A DNA stretch of 64,000 nt from Photobacterium chitinilyticum (GTDB lineage Bacteria; Pseudomonadota; Gammaproteobacteria; Enterobacterales; Vibrionaceae): contig NZ_RJLM01000007.1 of the NCBI RefSeq assembly GCF_004104355.1, positions 177,274-241,273 on the forward strand, read 5' to 3'. Shown here piece by piece: positions 55,691 through 64,000 of the stretch. Under the pieces are notes generated by a model. The model saw only the letters and a program-made list of their open reading frames with translations, ran no database searches and was not told the DNA's origin. The translations under genes and the position numbers were made by a program. Each line of letters begins with the position of its first letter. The first letter of the stretch is position 1.

Positions 55691-56668
55691 TTAATCTGTG
55701 GTCCAAGCCTGGGCAATGCCGGCGGATGTGCCGGATATAACCTGTCCGTCAGGGGTAATGGCGACATCATACACCACTGCTGCAGGTGGTCGAGTATCTT
55801 GTTGCGGTGCAGCCTCCCAGCGACCGAGGTTGTTACCGGTTGCCGAGTCCCATAATTCAATACGTCTTGCCGGAGTCCCCGTTGCCAACCGAGTACCGTC
55901 ATCGGAAAAACGGGCGCTGGATAAATTCTGCTGGCGCAGGCGAACAGCTAGCTCAGCCTGTTTCTTGCCGTTACTAAGATCCCAGATAAAAATATCGTTG
56001 CCGCCATCGGCGGTTAAAGCTAGCCTGCCGTCTCGTTGTAGGGCCACGCGGCTGATCCGCGAAGTGTGCTCGAACTGATAGATGATCTGTCCGCTGCGGG
56101 TGTCCCACAGGTAGGCAAAATAGTCATTACCGCCGGAAAGGGCAAACTGACCGTTGGCTGAAAGCGCCACGGAATTGACTTTTTCTCGGTGGGCGAGGAA
56201 CTCTAGCCGTCGTCCGCTGCCCAAGTCGATGTACAGGGCCTTGCCGTTCGATAGTCCCAATAGGATATGCTGCCCGTTGCTGGCGATATCGACATCGCGG
56301 ATGATTCCGTCCGAGATAGACCAGAGACCGTTCGATTGGCCCCAGGCGAGATCCCAGACTGCAAAATTTTGAGCTGTCGCGGTGATGGCGAAGCGGTTGT
56401 TGTCAGAAATTTTACTGGTGAGAACGGTATTGTGATGTGGATCTTGAGAACCAAAATCTGCTAACTTTTTGTTTTGCTGTAAGTCCCATAGCACGATACC
56501 TTGTTGCGTCGAGTGCAAAATAGCAAAACGACCGTCTCGGCTAAGACTAAAACTGGTTGCGCCTTCAGGGGCAATGGCCCAGCGTTTGAGCTCGGAGCCT
56601 GAAAAAAAACAGCCAGTCAGGGTAATCAGTGCCAAAATAATGCTAAAGGCTTGTATTTTTTTATGCAT
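55691..56668 (-). CDS. WD40-repeat lipoprotein
   Basis: A 325-aa secreted lipoprotein: signal [20 protein letters not shown] with lipidated Cys20, then about seven WD40-like repeats (for example [45 protein letters not shown]), which should form a beta-propeller in the periplasm or at the inner or outer membrane. No enzyme motif; a protein-interaction role is likely. It is in an operon with slyX and divergent from fkpA. Confidence 0.88.
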   Translation of the reverse strand: MHKKIQAFSIILALITLTGCFFSGSELKRWAIAPEGATSFSLSRDGRFAILHSTQQGIVLWDLQQNKKLADFGSQDPHHNTVLTSKISDNNRFAITATAQNFAVWDLAWGQSNGLWSISDGIIRDVDIASNGQHILLGLSNGKALYIDLGSGRRLEFLAHREKVNSVALSANGQFALSGGNDYFAYLWDTRSGQIIYQFEHTSRISRVALQRDGRLALTADGGNDIFIWDLSNGKKQAELAVRLRQQNLSSARFSDDGTRLATGTPARRIELWDSATGNNLGRWEAAPQQDTRPPAAVVYDVAITPDGQVISGTSAGIAQAWTTD

Positions 56669-56711
56669 TAAGGTCTGGTTCCGGTTTGTTTTGCTAAGAG
56701 ATAGAATGTGG

Positions 56712-56770
56712 CCAATCGTATTAAGTCACTGATTAAAAATAATGGTTAGGCAGTGACTTAATATGATTGG
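56712..56770. repeat. 20-bp inverted repeat with 19-nt spacer before fkpA
   Basis: CCAATCGTATTAAGTCACTG (56712-56731) and CAGTGACTTAATATGATTGG (56751-56770) are reverse complements with one mismatch, which is a G-U pair in RNA. The spacer is 19 nt, exactly as in the slyD element. It lies between divergent genes, so it is not a terminator for either. Confidence 0.9.
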
Positions 56771-56863
56771 TATTAGTATATTGATATAGCGCGCTTTTCA
56801 CAGCAATGGTGAAAAGCCGATTATAAAAATGAGGCATTCCCTCATCGATTGATGGAGAAATAC

Positions 56864-57670
56864 ATGAAACCTGTTCTAAAGATGTCTGTTTTGGCTGCAA
56901 CAATCCTACTTGCGGTAGGCTGCCAAGATGAAAAAGCGGCTGAAGCAAAAACTGCAGAACCTGCAAAGGTAGAGCAGGTTGCATCTGATGCAGCGGCGCC
57001 AGCAGCATTTGCTTCTGAAGATGAAAAAGCGGCATACGCAATTGGTGCGTCACTGGCACAATATCTGTCGGCTAACCTAGACCAGCAGAAAGAGCTAGGT
57101 TTGGATTTGGATCGTGAGCAGGTTCTGGCTGGTGTTAGCGATGTGTTTGCAGGCAAGAGTCGTCTGACACCGGAAGAGACCCAACAGACCCTTCAGGATT
57201 TGGATAAGCGCGTGTCTGATATCGTGACGGAAAAAGCGAAAGCAGAAGCTGAGAAGAACATCAAAGCAGGCGAAGAGTACCGTGCTGAGTTCGAAAAACT
57301 AAACGGTGTGGTGAAGACAGATTCTGGTCTACTGTATCAAGTTGAAAATCAGGGCGAGGGTGAAAAACCAGCAGCAACGGATACGGTGAAGGTTCACTAC
57401 AAAGGTATGTTAACTGACGGAACTGAGTTTGATAGCTCTTACAAGCGCAACCAACCGGCAACTTTCCCATTGAATCAGGTTATCCCTGGTTGGACAGAAG
57501 GTGTTCAGCTAATGCCTGTTGGCTCTAAGTTCAAGTTCGTTATCCCGCCTGAGTTGGCATACGGCTCTCAGGCTAATCCAAGCATCCCGGCAAACTCGAC
57601 CTTGGTGTTTGAAGTTGAACTGCTTGATATCGTTAAAGCTGAACAGTCAGCTGAAGCAGTGACTCAATAA
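56864..57670 (+). CDS. fkpA: FkpA-type periplasmic peptidyl-prolyl isomerase
   Basis: Chaperone and prolyl isomerase of the cell envelope. From ATG 56864 (MKPVLKMSVLAATILLAVGC; GGAG upstream) it is 268 aa. The signal ends LLAVGC, so it may be a lipoprotein with Cys20; soluble E. coli FkpA lacks this. An N-terminal helical dimerisation domain (about 50-145) is followed by the FKBP domain (VKVHYKGMLTDGTEFDSSY, FPLNQVIPGWTEGVQLMPVG, IPPELAYG). An intrinsic terminator follows. Confidence 0.94.
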   Translation: MKPVLKMSVLAATILLAVGCQDEKAAEAKTAEPAKVEQVASDAAAPAAFASEDEKAAYAIGASLAQYLSANLDQQKELGLDLDREQVLAGVSDVFAGKSRLTPEETQQTLQDLDKRVSDIVTEKAKAEAEKNIKAGEEYRAEFEKLNGVVKTDSGLLYQVENQGEGEKPAATDTVKVHYKGMLTDGTEFDSSYKRNQPATFPLNQVIPGWTEGVQLMPVGSKFKFVIPPELAYGSQANPSIPANSTLVFEVELLDIVKAEQSAEAVTQ

Positions 57671-57718
57671 AGAACTGACTGTTAATACTTCTGGTCTAAG
57701 AAGATAGCCTTGAGTAGA

Positions 57719-57747
57719 GAAAACCCGGCAATTGCCGGGTTTTTTTC
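57719..57747 (+). terminator. Intrinsic terminator of fkpA
   Basis: AAAACCCGGCA and TGCCGGGTTTT arms meet around AT, followed by a long T run. About 50 bp after the stop. Confidence 0.9.
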
Positions 57748-57810
57748 TTTATATTGCCAGTTGAACAATCAGATAAAAGTTCAGGCAGCTGTCAATATTC
57801 TGATAAACTT

Positions 57811-57901
57811 GCAAGGAAGATTTGATTTTTTGTCCGTTCTATTTATTTTCACGATCTTTGATGACGGTGAAACTAAATAAAATGGTTTTAGCAAGGAAGA
57901 T
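57811..57901 (+). repeat. Duplicated 11-mer GCAAGGAAGAT ahead of yheO
   Basis: GCAAGGAAGAT occurs at 57811-57821 and at 57891-57901. The second copy is the ribosome site of yheO. The first is followed by a TTG-started 27-codon frame whose TGA overlaps the yheO ATG. This may be a coupled leader ORF or chance. Confidence 0.4.
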
Positions 57902-58630
57902 ATGACAGTGGTATCTACAGATAACTTTGGCTCCGAAGTCATGATCGAGAGTGACTTAATCGAGGCGCGTGCATTTAGTGAGCATGATTATATCATTTTA
58001 AGCTCCTATGAGGCAGTGGTTGACGGACTGGCTGCGCTGATAGGTCCGTTTTGCGAAATCGTGTTGCATTCATTGGCTGATCTGAATACATCAGCGATCA
58101 AAATAGCCAATGGAGAAAATACCGGGCGTAAGGTTGGTTCGCCGATCACTGATCTGGCTCTGCGCATGCTGCGCGATATTGAAGGCTCGGAGCGCAACTT
58201 TTCCCGAGCTTACTTCACTCGTGCTAAGGGTGGCGATCTGATGAAGTCAATCACGATTGCGATTCGCAATGGTGAGGGGCGCATTATTGGTTTGTTGTGC
58301 ATTAATATCAATCTGGATGCCCCGTTCTCGCAAATTCTCCAGTCATTCATGCCGACTGATGAAGCAAAGCAGGCTGCATCGAGTGTTAACTTCGCCAGTG
58401 ATGTCGACGAGCTTGTTGACCAGACGGTTGAACGTACCATTGAGGAAATCAATGCCGACAAGAATGTGTCGAACAATGCTAAGAATCGCCAGATTGTCAT
58501 GGAGCTCTATGACAAAGGCATCTTCGATATCAAAGATGCGATCAACCGGGTAGCGGAACGGCTTAATATTTCCAAGCACACGGTATACCTCTATATTCGC
58601 CAGCGTAAGACAGAGGACGGCGAGAAATGA
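57902..58630 (+). CDS. yheO: YheO-type PAS/helix-turn-helix regulator
   Basis: The 242-aa protein has a YheO-like PAS domain (about 28-140, with [31 protein letters not shown]) and a C-terminal helix-turn-helix ([22 protein letters not shown]). Its overlap with tusD by 4 bp and the order yheO-tusDCB match E. coli. The signal it senses is not known to me. AAGGAAGAT precedes the ATG. Confidence 0.93.
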   Translation: MTVVSTDNFGSEVMIESDLIEARAFSEHDYIILSSYEAVVDGLAALIGPFCEIVLHSLADLNTSAIKIANGENTGRKVGSPITDLALRMLRDIEGSERNFSRAYFTRAKGGDLMKSITIAIRNGEGRIIGLLCININLDAPFSQILQSFMPTDEAKQAASSVNFASDVDELVDQTVERTIEEINADKNVSNNAKNRQIVMELYDKGIFDIKDAINRVAERLNISKHTVYLYIRQRKTEDGEK

Positions 58631-59019
58631 GCTTGAATTATGTGCTGGTAGTTGATGGTCCGGCATATGGTACTCAGGCTGCCCGTTCGGCATTTCAGTT
58701 TGCCGAGGCACTGATTCAACAGGGGCACCAACTATCACGGGTGTTCTTTTATCAGGATGGCGTCCATAACGGTTCTGCGTTATCGGCACCGGCATCCGAT
58801 GAATTTGATCTGGTGGCTGGTTGGCAGCAGCTGGCACAGGCGAACAACGTGGAGCTGCAGACTTGTGTTGCAGCAGCACTGCGTCGCGGAATCATCAGCG
58901 AGCAAGAAGCACAGCAAAACCAGCTGCCGGGCAACAACCTGGCAACTGGTTTCGAGCAGGCGGGTCTCGGTGGCCTTGCCGAAGCCATGCTAACGGCTGA
59001 TCGTATTATTCAGTTTTAA
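58627..59019 (+). CDS. tusD: Sulfurtransferase TusD
   Basis: Part of the TusBCD complex that relays sulfur from TusA to TusE and MnmA for 2-thiouridine at the wobble position of tRNA. The 130-aa DsrE-fold protein has the acceptor Cys80 in [13 protein letters not shown], the position of the E. coli active Cys. It overlaps yheO by 4 bp and is followed by tusC. Confidence 0.95.
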   Translation: MSLNYVLVVDGPAYGTQAARSAFQFAEALIQQGHQLSRVFFYQDGVHNGSALSAPASDEFDLVAGWQQLAQANNVELQTCVAAALRRGIISEQEAQQNQLPGNNLATGFEQAGLGGLAEAMLTADRIIQF

Positions 59020-59043
59020 GTCCTTATTACTCAAGAGAACCCA

Positions 59044-59400
59044 ATGAAATCGCTAGGCTTTGTATTTCACAGTGCTCCTCATGGCAACAGCAGCGGCCGC
59101 GAAGGGCTGGATGCCGTCTTGGCGACATCTGCGTACAGTGAAGATCTCAATGTGTTTTTCATCGGAGATGGTGTTTTTCAGCTGTTAAACAACCAACAGC
59201 CAGGGGCGGTGTTGTGCCGTGACTATATTGCTACCTTTAAAATGCTAGCGCTTTACGATATCGAAAATATCTATGTCTGTGAGCAGTCCTTACTCGAGCG
59301 ATGCATTGATAGTAATGAGCTTGTGATTGAGGCTGAATTGCTCAATCAAGCCGATATCACCGCCAAACTTCATCAGTGTCAGCGAATTCTAAGTTTCTGA
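59044..59400 (+). CDS. tusC: Sulfurtransferase complex subunit TusC
   Basis: DsrF-like 118-aa subunit of TusBCD, beginning MKSLGFVFHSAPHGNSSGREGLDA as the family does (segment GFVFHSAPHG). It has VFFIGDGVFQLL and KMLALYDIENIYVC. It has no catalytic relay Cys of its own that is certain. RBS AAGAGAAC. It is between tusD and tusB. Confidence 0.94.
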   Translation: MKSLGFVFHSAPHGNSSGREGLDAVLATSAYSEDLNVFFIGDGVFQLLNNQQPGAVLCRDYIATFKMLALYDIENIYVCEQSLLERCIDSNELVIEAELLNQADITAKLHQCQRILSF

Positions 59401-59407
59401 GGCCGTT

Positions 59408-59701
59408 ATGCTCCATACTATCGCCACATCTCCTTTCCAGACCCAAGCTCTACAACGTTGTCTACGCTATATAAGCCCAGACGATGAAATTTTATTAATT
59501 CAGGATGCTGTTTTTGCCGGAATTGAAAAAAATACTTGGTGCGGGGCAATAAAAATGTCGGGTGTAAAAATTTATTTACTGGAAGCGGATCTTGCGGCGA
59601 GAGGCTTGTTGAGTAAAGTTGACAGCGAGCTTAATGTTGTTGATTTAAAAGGGTTTATCTTGCTTACTGAACAGCATGAAACCCAGGTGAAATGGGCATA
59701 G
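59408..59701 (+). CDS. tusB: Sulfurtransferase complex subunit TusB
   Basis: DsrH-like 97-aa subunit (MLHTIATSPFQTQALQRCLRY). Motifs DEILLIQDAVFAG and YLLEADLAARGL are those of TusB. It closes the tusDCB set 7 bp after tusC. The str operon promoter follows. Confidence 0.94.
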   Translation: MLHTIATSPFQTQALQRCLRYISPDDEILLIQDAVFAGIEKNTWCGAIKMSGVKIYLLEADLAARGLLSKVDSELNVVDLKGFILLTEQHETQVKWA

Positions 59702-59781
59702 AGTTGGCATCTTGGCTATATGATATTCCGCTTTTTCCGACTGTTTAAGAAATGATCATCTGATTGATCGCTGTATATATC

Positions 59782-60253
<472 letters not shown>

Positions 60254-60349
60254 TGGATTCCGTTAAGTAAGGCCAAACATTTAAATTATTTAATTTTGAA
60301 GAAACTGAAAAGTTTTGGATAACCTGAAGAAGACAACGGAGATACATCC

Positions 60350-60820
60350 ATGCCACGTCGTCGCGTAATCGGTCAGCGTAAGATCCTTCCAGATCCAAAG
60401 TTCAAATCAGAACTGCTGGCAAAATTCGTTAACATCCTAATGGTTGACGGTAAAAAATCTACTGCTGAAAAAATCGTTTACACTGCACTTGATGCAATGG
60501 CTGAGCGTTCTGGTGAAGAATGCCTGTCAGTATTCGAAAAAGCTCTTGAAAATGTACGCCCTGCGGTAGAGGTTAAATCTCGCCGTGTTGGTGGTTCAAC
60601 TTACCAGGTGCCTGTAGAAGTACGTCCAGTACGTCGTAATGCACTAGCTATGCGTTGGTTAGTTGATGCTGCGCGTAAGCGTGGTGAAAAATCTATGGCT
60701 CAGCGTCTAGCAGGCGAAATGCTTGATGCGGCTGACAACAAAGGTTCTGCTGTTAAGAAACGTGAAGACGTTCACCGTATGGCAGACGCGAACAAAGCGT
60801 TCGCACATTACCGCTGGTAA
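60350..60820 (+). CDS. rpsG: 30S ribosomal protein S7
   Basis: Primary 16S rRNA-binding protein of the 30S head and, in E. coli, the translational repressor of the str operon. 156 aa, starting [18 protein letters not shown]; the conserved segments [13 protein letters not shown] and [15 protein letters not shown] are present. GGAGAT lies ahead of the ATG. It is 96 bp after rpsL. Confidence 0.98.
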   Translation: MPRRRVIGQRKILPDPKFKSELLAKFVNILMVDGKKSTAEKIVYTALDAMAERSGEECLSVFEKALENVRPAVEVKSRRVGGSTYQVPVEVRPVRRNALAMRWLVDAARKRGEKSMAQRLAGEMLDAADNKGSAVKKREDVHRMADANKAFAHYRW

Positions 60821-60829
60821 TAACGACTG

Positions 60830-60856
60830 GATGCAGCAAGCTTTGCTTGCTGCATC
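60830..60856 (+). repeat. Perfect 11-bp hairpin between rpsG and fusA
   Basis: GATGCAGCAAG and CTTGCTGCATC flank a CTTTG loop; no T run follows. It sits in the str operon between rpsG and fusA. It may set fusA/tuf expression or be an RNase processing site. Confidence 0.6.
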
Positions 60857-60898
60857 TAAACCATACTCTAAGGTTAACCTTAGTAAGAGGATACAGCC

Positions 60899-62995
60899 GT
60901 GGCTCGTAAAACGCCTATCGAGCGCTACCGTAACATCGGTATTTGCGCTCACGTTGACGCCGGTAAAACAACAACTACCGAGCGTATTCTGTTTTATACA
61001 GGCCTATCTCACAAAATTGGTGAGGTTCACGACGGCGCTGCAACCATGGACTGGATGGAGCAGGAGCAGGAGCGTGGTATTACTATCACATCTGCTGCTA
61101 CTACGACATTTTGGCGTGGTATGGAAGCTCAGTTTCCAGAGCACCGTATTAACATCATTGACACCCCGGGACACGTTGACTTCACTATCGAAGTAGAACG
61201 TTCTCTGCGTGTACTTGATGGTGCTGTTGTAGTTTTCTGTGGTTCTTCGGGTGTTGAGCCTCAGTCTGAGACTGTATGGCGTCAGGCCGATAAATACGAA
61301 GTGCCGCGTATGGTTTTCGTCAACAAGATGGACCGAGCTGGTGCTGACTTCCTACGGGTAGTTGCTCAGATCAAGGACCGTCTTGGCGCGAATCCAGTGC
61401 CAATCCAGCTTAATATTGGTGCTGAAGAAGAATTTAAAGGTGTCGTTGACCTGATTAAGATGAAGACCATCAACTGGTCGGAAGAAGATCAAGGTACAAC
61501 GTTCACTTATGAAAACATTCCAGCAGACATGCAAGACCTTGCTGATGAATGGCGCATGAACTTAGTTGAATCAGCTGCTGAGGCATCTGAAGAACTAATG
61601 GATAAATACCTTGAAGAAGGTGAACTGTCTGAAGAAGATATCAAGGCAGGTCTCCGTCAGCGTACATTAAACAACGAAATCGTACTTGCGACTTGTGGTT
61701 CTGCATTCAAGAACAAAGGTGTTCAGGCAGTACTCGATGCCGTTATCGATTACTTGCCATCTCCGACGGAAGTGAAAGCTATTCGTGGTGAAGATGAGCT
61801 AGGTAATAGTGTTGAGCGTCACTCATGCGATGAAGAACCATTTTCAGCGCTAGCGTTCAAGATTGCAACCGACCCATTCGTTGGTAACCTGACATTCATG
61901 CGCGTTTACTCAGGTATTGTGAACTCTGGTGATTCAGTCTACAACTCTGTTAAAGAGAAGCGCGAACGTTTCGGTCGCATCGTACAGATGCACGCGAACA
62001 AACGTGAAGAGGTCAAAGAAATTCGCGCCGGCGATATCGCCGCTGCGATTGGCCTCAAGAACGTAACGACTGGTGACACGCTATGCAACCAAGATCACAA
62101 AGTGATTCTTGAGCGCATGGAATTTCCGGAACCAGTAATTCAGATCGCGGTAGAGCCACGTTCTCAAGCTGACCAGGAAAAAATGGGTATCGCACTAGGT
62201 AAACTAGCAGCTGAAGACCCATCTTTCCGTGTAGAAACCGATAATGAGTCTGGCCAGACACTAATCTCTGGCATGGGTGAGCTTCACCTAGACATCATCG
62301 TTGACCGTATGAAACGTGAATTCAGCGTGGAATGTAACGTGGGTAAACCTCAGGTTGCGTACCGCGAAACGATCCGTGGTGCCACGGAAGTTGAAGGAAA
62401 ATTTGTACGTCAATCGGGTGGACGCGGTCAGTATGGTCACGTATGGCTTAAGATCGAGCCGTCGGAGCCTGGTGAAGGCTTCGTCTTCGTTGATGATATT
62501 GTGGGCGGTGTCGTACCAAAAGAATATATTGGTGCGGTATCTAAGGGTGTCGAAGAGCAGATGAACAATGGCGTACTTGCTGGTTATCCAGTAATGGATG
62601 TCAAGGCGACTCTGTATGATGGCTCTTACCATGATGTTGACTCCAACGAAATGGCGTTTAAGATCGCAGGTTCAATGGCATTCAGGAAAGGTGCGCTAGA
62701 TGCGAACCCAGTTATTCTTGAGCCAATGATGAAAGTTGAAGTAACCACGCCAGAAGATTGGATGGGTGATGTTGTTGGCGACCTTAACCGTCGCCGTGGC
62801 ATGATCGAAGGTATGGATGACGGACCAGCAGGTCTGAAAATTGTCCGTGCTCAAATACCGCTTTCTGAAATGTTCGGTTACGCAACGGATCTTCGTTCTG
62901 CTACTCAAGGTCGAGCTTCATATTCTATGGAATTCAGCGATTACGCTGAAGTACCTAAGAATGTAGCTGAGCGAATTATTGCAGCACGCTCTTAA
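60899..62995 (+). CDS. fusA: Elongation factor G
   Basis: GTPase that translocates mRNA-tRNA on the ribosome. The 698-aa product starts at GTG 60899 ([14 protein letters not shown]). G1 is AHVDAGKTT (18-26), G3 DTPGHVDF, G4 NKMD, and domains II to V follow at the usual length (E. coli 704). It is the translocation-type EF-G in the str operon. Confidence 0.98.
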   Translation: MARKTPIERYRNIGICAHVDAGKTTTTERILFYTGLSHKIGEVHDGAATMDWMEQEQERGITITSAATTTFWRGMEAQFPEHRINIIDTPGHVDFTIEVERSLRVLDGAVVVFCGSSGVEPQSETVWRQADKYEVPRMVFVNKMDRAGADFLRVVAQIKDRLGANPVPIQLNIGAEEEFKGVVDLIKMKTINWSEEDQGTTFTYENIPADMQDLADEWRMNLVESAAEASEELMDKYLEEGELSEEDIKAGLRQRTLNNEIVLATCGSAFKNKGVQAVLDAVIDYLPSPTEVKAIRGEDELGNSVERHSCDEEPFSALAFKIATDPFVGNLTFMRVYSGIVNSGDSVYNSVKEKRERFGRIVQMHANKREEVKEIRAGDIAAAIGLKNVTTGDTLCNQDHKVILERMEFPEPVIQIAVEPRSQADQEKMGIALGKLAAEDPSFRVETDNESGQTLISGMGELHLDIIVDRMKREFSVECNVGKPQVAYRETIRGATEVEGKFVRQSGGRGQYGHVWLKIEPSEPGEGFVFVDDIVGGVVPKEYIGAVSKGVEEQMNNGVLAGYPVMDVKATLYDGSYHDVDSNEMAFKIAGSMAFRKGALDANPVILEPMMKVEVTTPEDWMGDVVGDLNRRRGMIEGMDDGPAGLKIVRAQIPLSEMFGYATDLRSATQGRASYSMEFSDYAEVPKNVAERIIAARS

Positions 62996-63096
62996 TTTGA
63001 ATATTGCGTCGGCTGTCGTTGACGCATAAAATACAAACTTCGGACGCGTCCCCTAACCTAGTAGGGGGCGCATCTTAACTAGGAAGGAACACGATT

Positions 63097-64000
63097 GTGT
63101 CTAAAGAAAAATTTGAACGCGTAAAACCGCACGTTAACGTTGGTACTATCGGCCACGTCGATCACGGTAAAACTACTCTAACTGCAGCTATCTGTACTAC
63201 TCTTGCTAAAGTTTACGGCGGTGACGCTAAAGACTTCGCATCTATCGATAACGCTCCAGAAGAGCGCGAGCGTGGTATCACAATCTCTACTTCTCACGTA
63301 GAGTACGATACTCCAACTCGTCACTACGCACACGTTGACTGCCCAGGACACGCCGATTACGTTAAAAACATGATCACTGGTGCTGCTCAAATGGATGGTG
63401 GTATCCTAGTAGTTGCTGCAACTGATGGTCCTATGCCTCAGACACGTGAGCACATCCTTCTTGGTCGTCAGGTTGGTATCCCTTACATCATCGTATTCAT
63501 GAACAAGTGTGATATGGTTGATGATGAAGAGCTACTAGAACTAGTAGAAATGGAAGTTCGTGAACTTCTTTCTGAGTACGAATTCCCAGGTGATGACTGC
63601 CCAGTAATCATGGGTTCTGCTCTTGGCGCTCTAAACGGCGAGAAAGAGTGGGAAGACAAGATTGTTGAACTAGCTGAAGCTCTAGATAACTACATCCCAG
63701 AGCCAGAGCGTGCAATCGACCTACCATTCATCCTTCCTATCGAAGATGTATTCTCAATCCAGGGCCGTGGTACTGTTGTAACTGGTCGTGTTGAGCAAGG
63801 TATCATCACTGTAGGTGACGAAGTTGCAATCGTAGGTATCAAAGACACTACTACTACTACTTGTACTGGTGTTGAGATGTTCCGTAAGCTTCTTGACGAA
63901 GGCCGTGCTGGTGAGAACGTTGGTGTTCTTCTACGTGGTACTAAGCGTGACGAAGTTGAGCGTGGTCAGGTTCTTGCTAAGCCAGGTTCAATCACTCCAC
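63097..64000 (+). CDS. tufA: Elongation factor Tu, 3' end cut off
   Basis: Brings aminoacyl-tRNA to the ribosome. It starts at GTG 63097 ([22 protein letters not shown] upstream), and 301 of about 394 codons are in the window. G1 is GHVDHGKTT (19-27), G3 DCPGHADY, G4 NKCD. Codon use is strongly biased (CTA Leu, GTA Val, ACT Thr), as expected for a very highly expressed gene. A GCGTCCCCT/AGGGGGCGC-type hairpin lies just upstream (63045-63072). A second tuf copy elsewhere is typical of the family but not visible here. Confidence 0.97.
   Translation, partial: MSKEKFERVKPHVNVGTIGHVDHGKTTLTAAICTTLAKVYGGDAKDFASIDNAPEERERGITISTSHVEYDTPTRHYAHVDCPGHADYVKNMITGAAQMDGGILVVAATDGPMPQTREHILLGRQVGIPYIIVFMNKCDMVDDEELLELVEMEVRELLSEYEFPGDDCPVIMGSALGALNGEKEWEDKIVELAEALDNYIPEPERAIDLPFILPIEDVFSIQGRGTVVTGRVEQGIITVGDEVAIVGIKDTTTTTCTGVEMFRKLLDEGRAGENVGVLLRGTKRDEVERGQVLAKPGSITP

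Noticed and set aside
55672-55902. N-terminal extension of slyX
   Set aside because: SlyX is a 72-73-aa family; the extension runs over the neighbouring WD40 gene in another frame.

Overview
This 64 kb window is chromosomal DNA of a gamma-proteobacterium of the family Vibrionaceae. The evidence is gene content and order: an AphA-type PadR regulator next to ppc, an ArgH with a fused acetyltransferase domain, a peroxiredoxin-glutaredoxin hybrid divergent from oxyR, and the series mrcA / pilMNOPQ-aroKB-damX-dam-rpe-gph-trpS / pabA-argD-astA-astD / crp, followed by the kefGB-slyD-fkpA-tusDCB-str cluster. Base composition looks near 50% G+C, which would fit a Photobacterium-like lineage, but the genus is only inferred. 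It is core genome throughout. I saw no insertion sequence, integrase, CRISPR array, tRNA or rRNA.

Layout. 1-4050: priA (cut by the left edge), rpmE and a short malic enzyme. 4090-9490: the methionine block metJ / metBL and metF, whose control regions share a 17-bp Met-box core. 9500-13140: aphA and ppc. 13500-18830: the arginine operon argC-argB-argG-argH(A), preceded by paired ARG boxes and a 15-codon leader ORF ending in three Arg codons. 18860-22640: a small Cys-rich membrane protein, an Lpd-like flavoprotein, the Prx5-Grx hybrid and oxyR, with a near-perfect OxyR operator. 22690-29840: PBP1A and, divergently, the type IV pilus operon pilMNOPQ. 30160-37830: aroKB, damX, dam, rpe, gph, trpS, pabA. 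38230-42920: argD/astC, astA, astD and a DUF1338 enzyme (arginine/ornithine catabolism). 43400-48630: crp, yhfA, prkB, yheU, yheT and a MocR regulator. 48750-51810: a LysE-type exporter, a TIGR02444-like gene and the ABC-F protein YheS. 51930-57750: kefGB, yheV, slyD, slyX, a WD40 lipoprotein and fkpA. 57900-64000: yheO, tusDCB and the str operon rpsL-rpsG-fusA-tuf (tuf cut by the right edge).

The genes form clear working units: methionine synthesis under MetJ, arginine synthesis under ArgR plus a possible leader-peptide control, peroxide defence under OxyR, pilus alignment and secretin assembly, and translation/tRNA thiolation/protein folding at the right end.

The most unusual items are non-coding or very small. 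They are the MNQ...RRR leader ORF before argC, with a downstream segment that can pair in two exclusive ways; two long inverted repeats with identical 19-nt spacers in front of the two FKBP genes slyD and fkpA; a 34-codon CxxC mini-ORF ahead of kefG; a perfect palindrome between mocR and the LysE exporter; and a TTGCTA hexanucleotide tandem array. The argE gene expected between ppc and argC is absent here.
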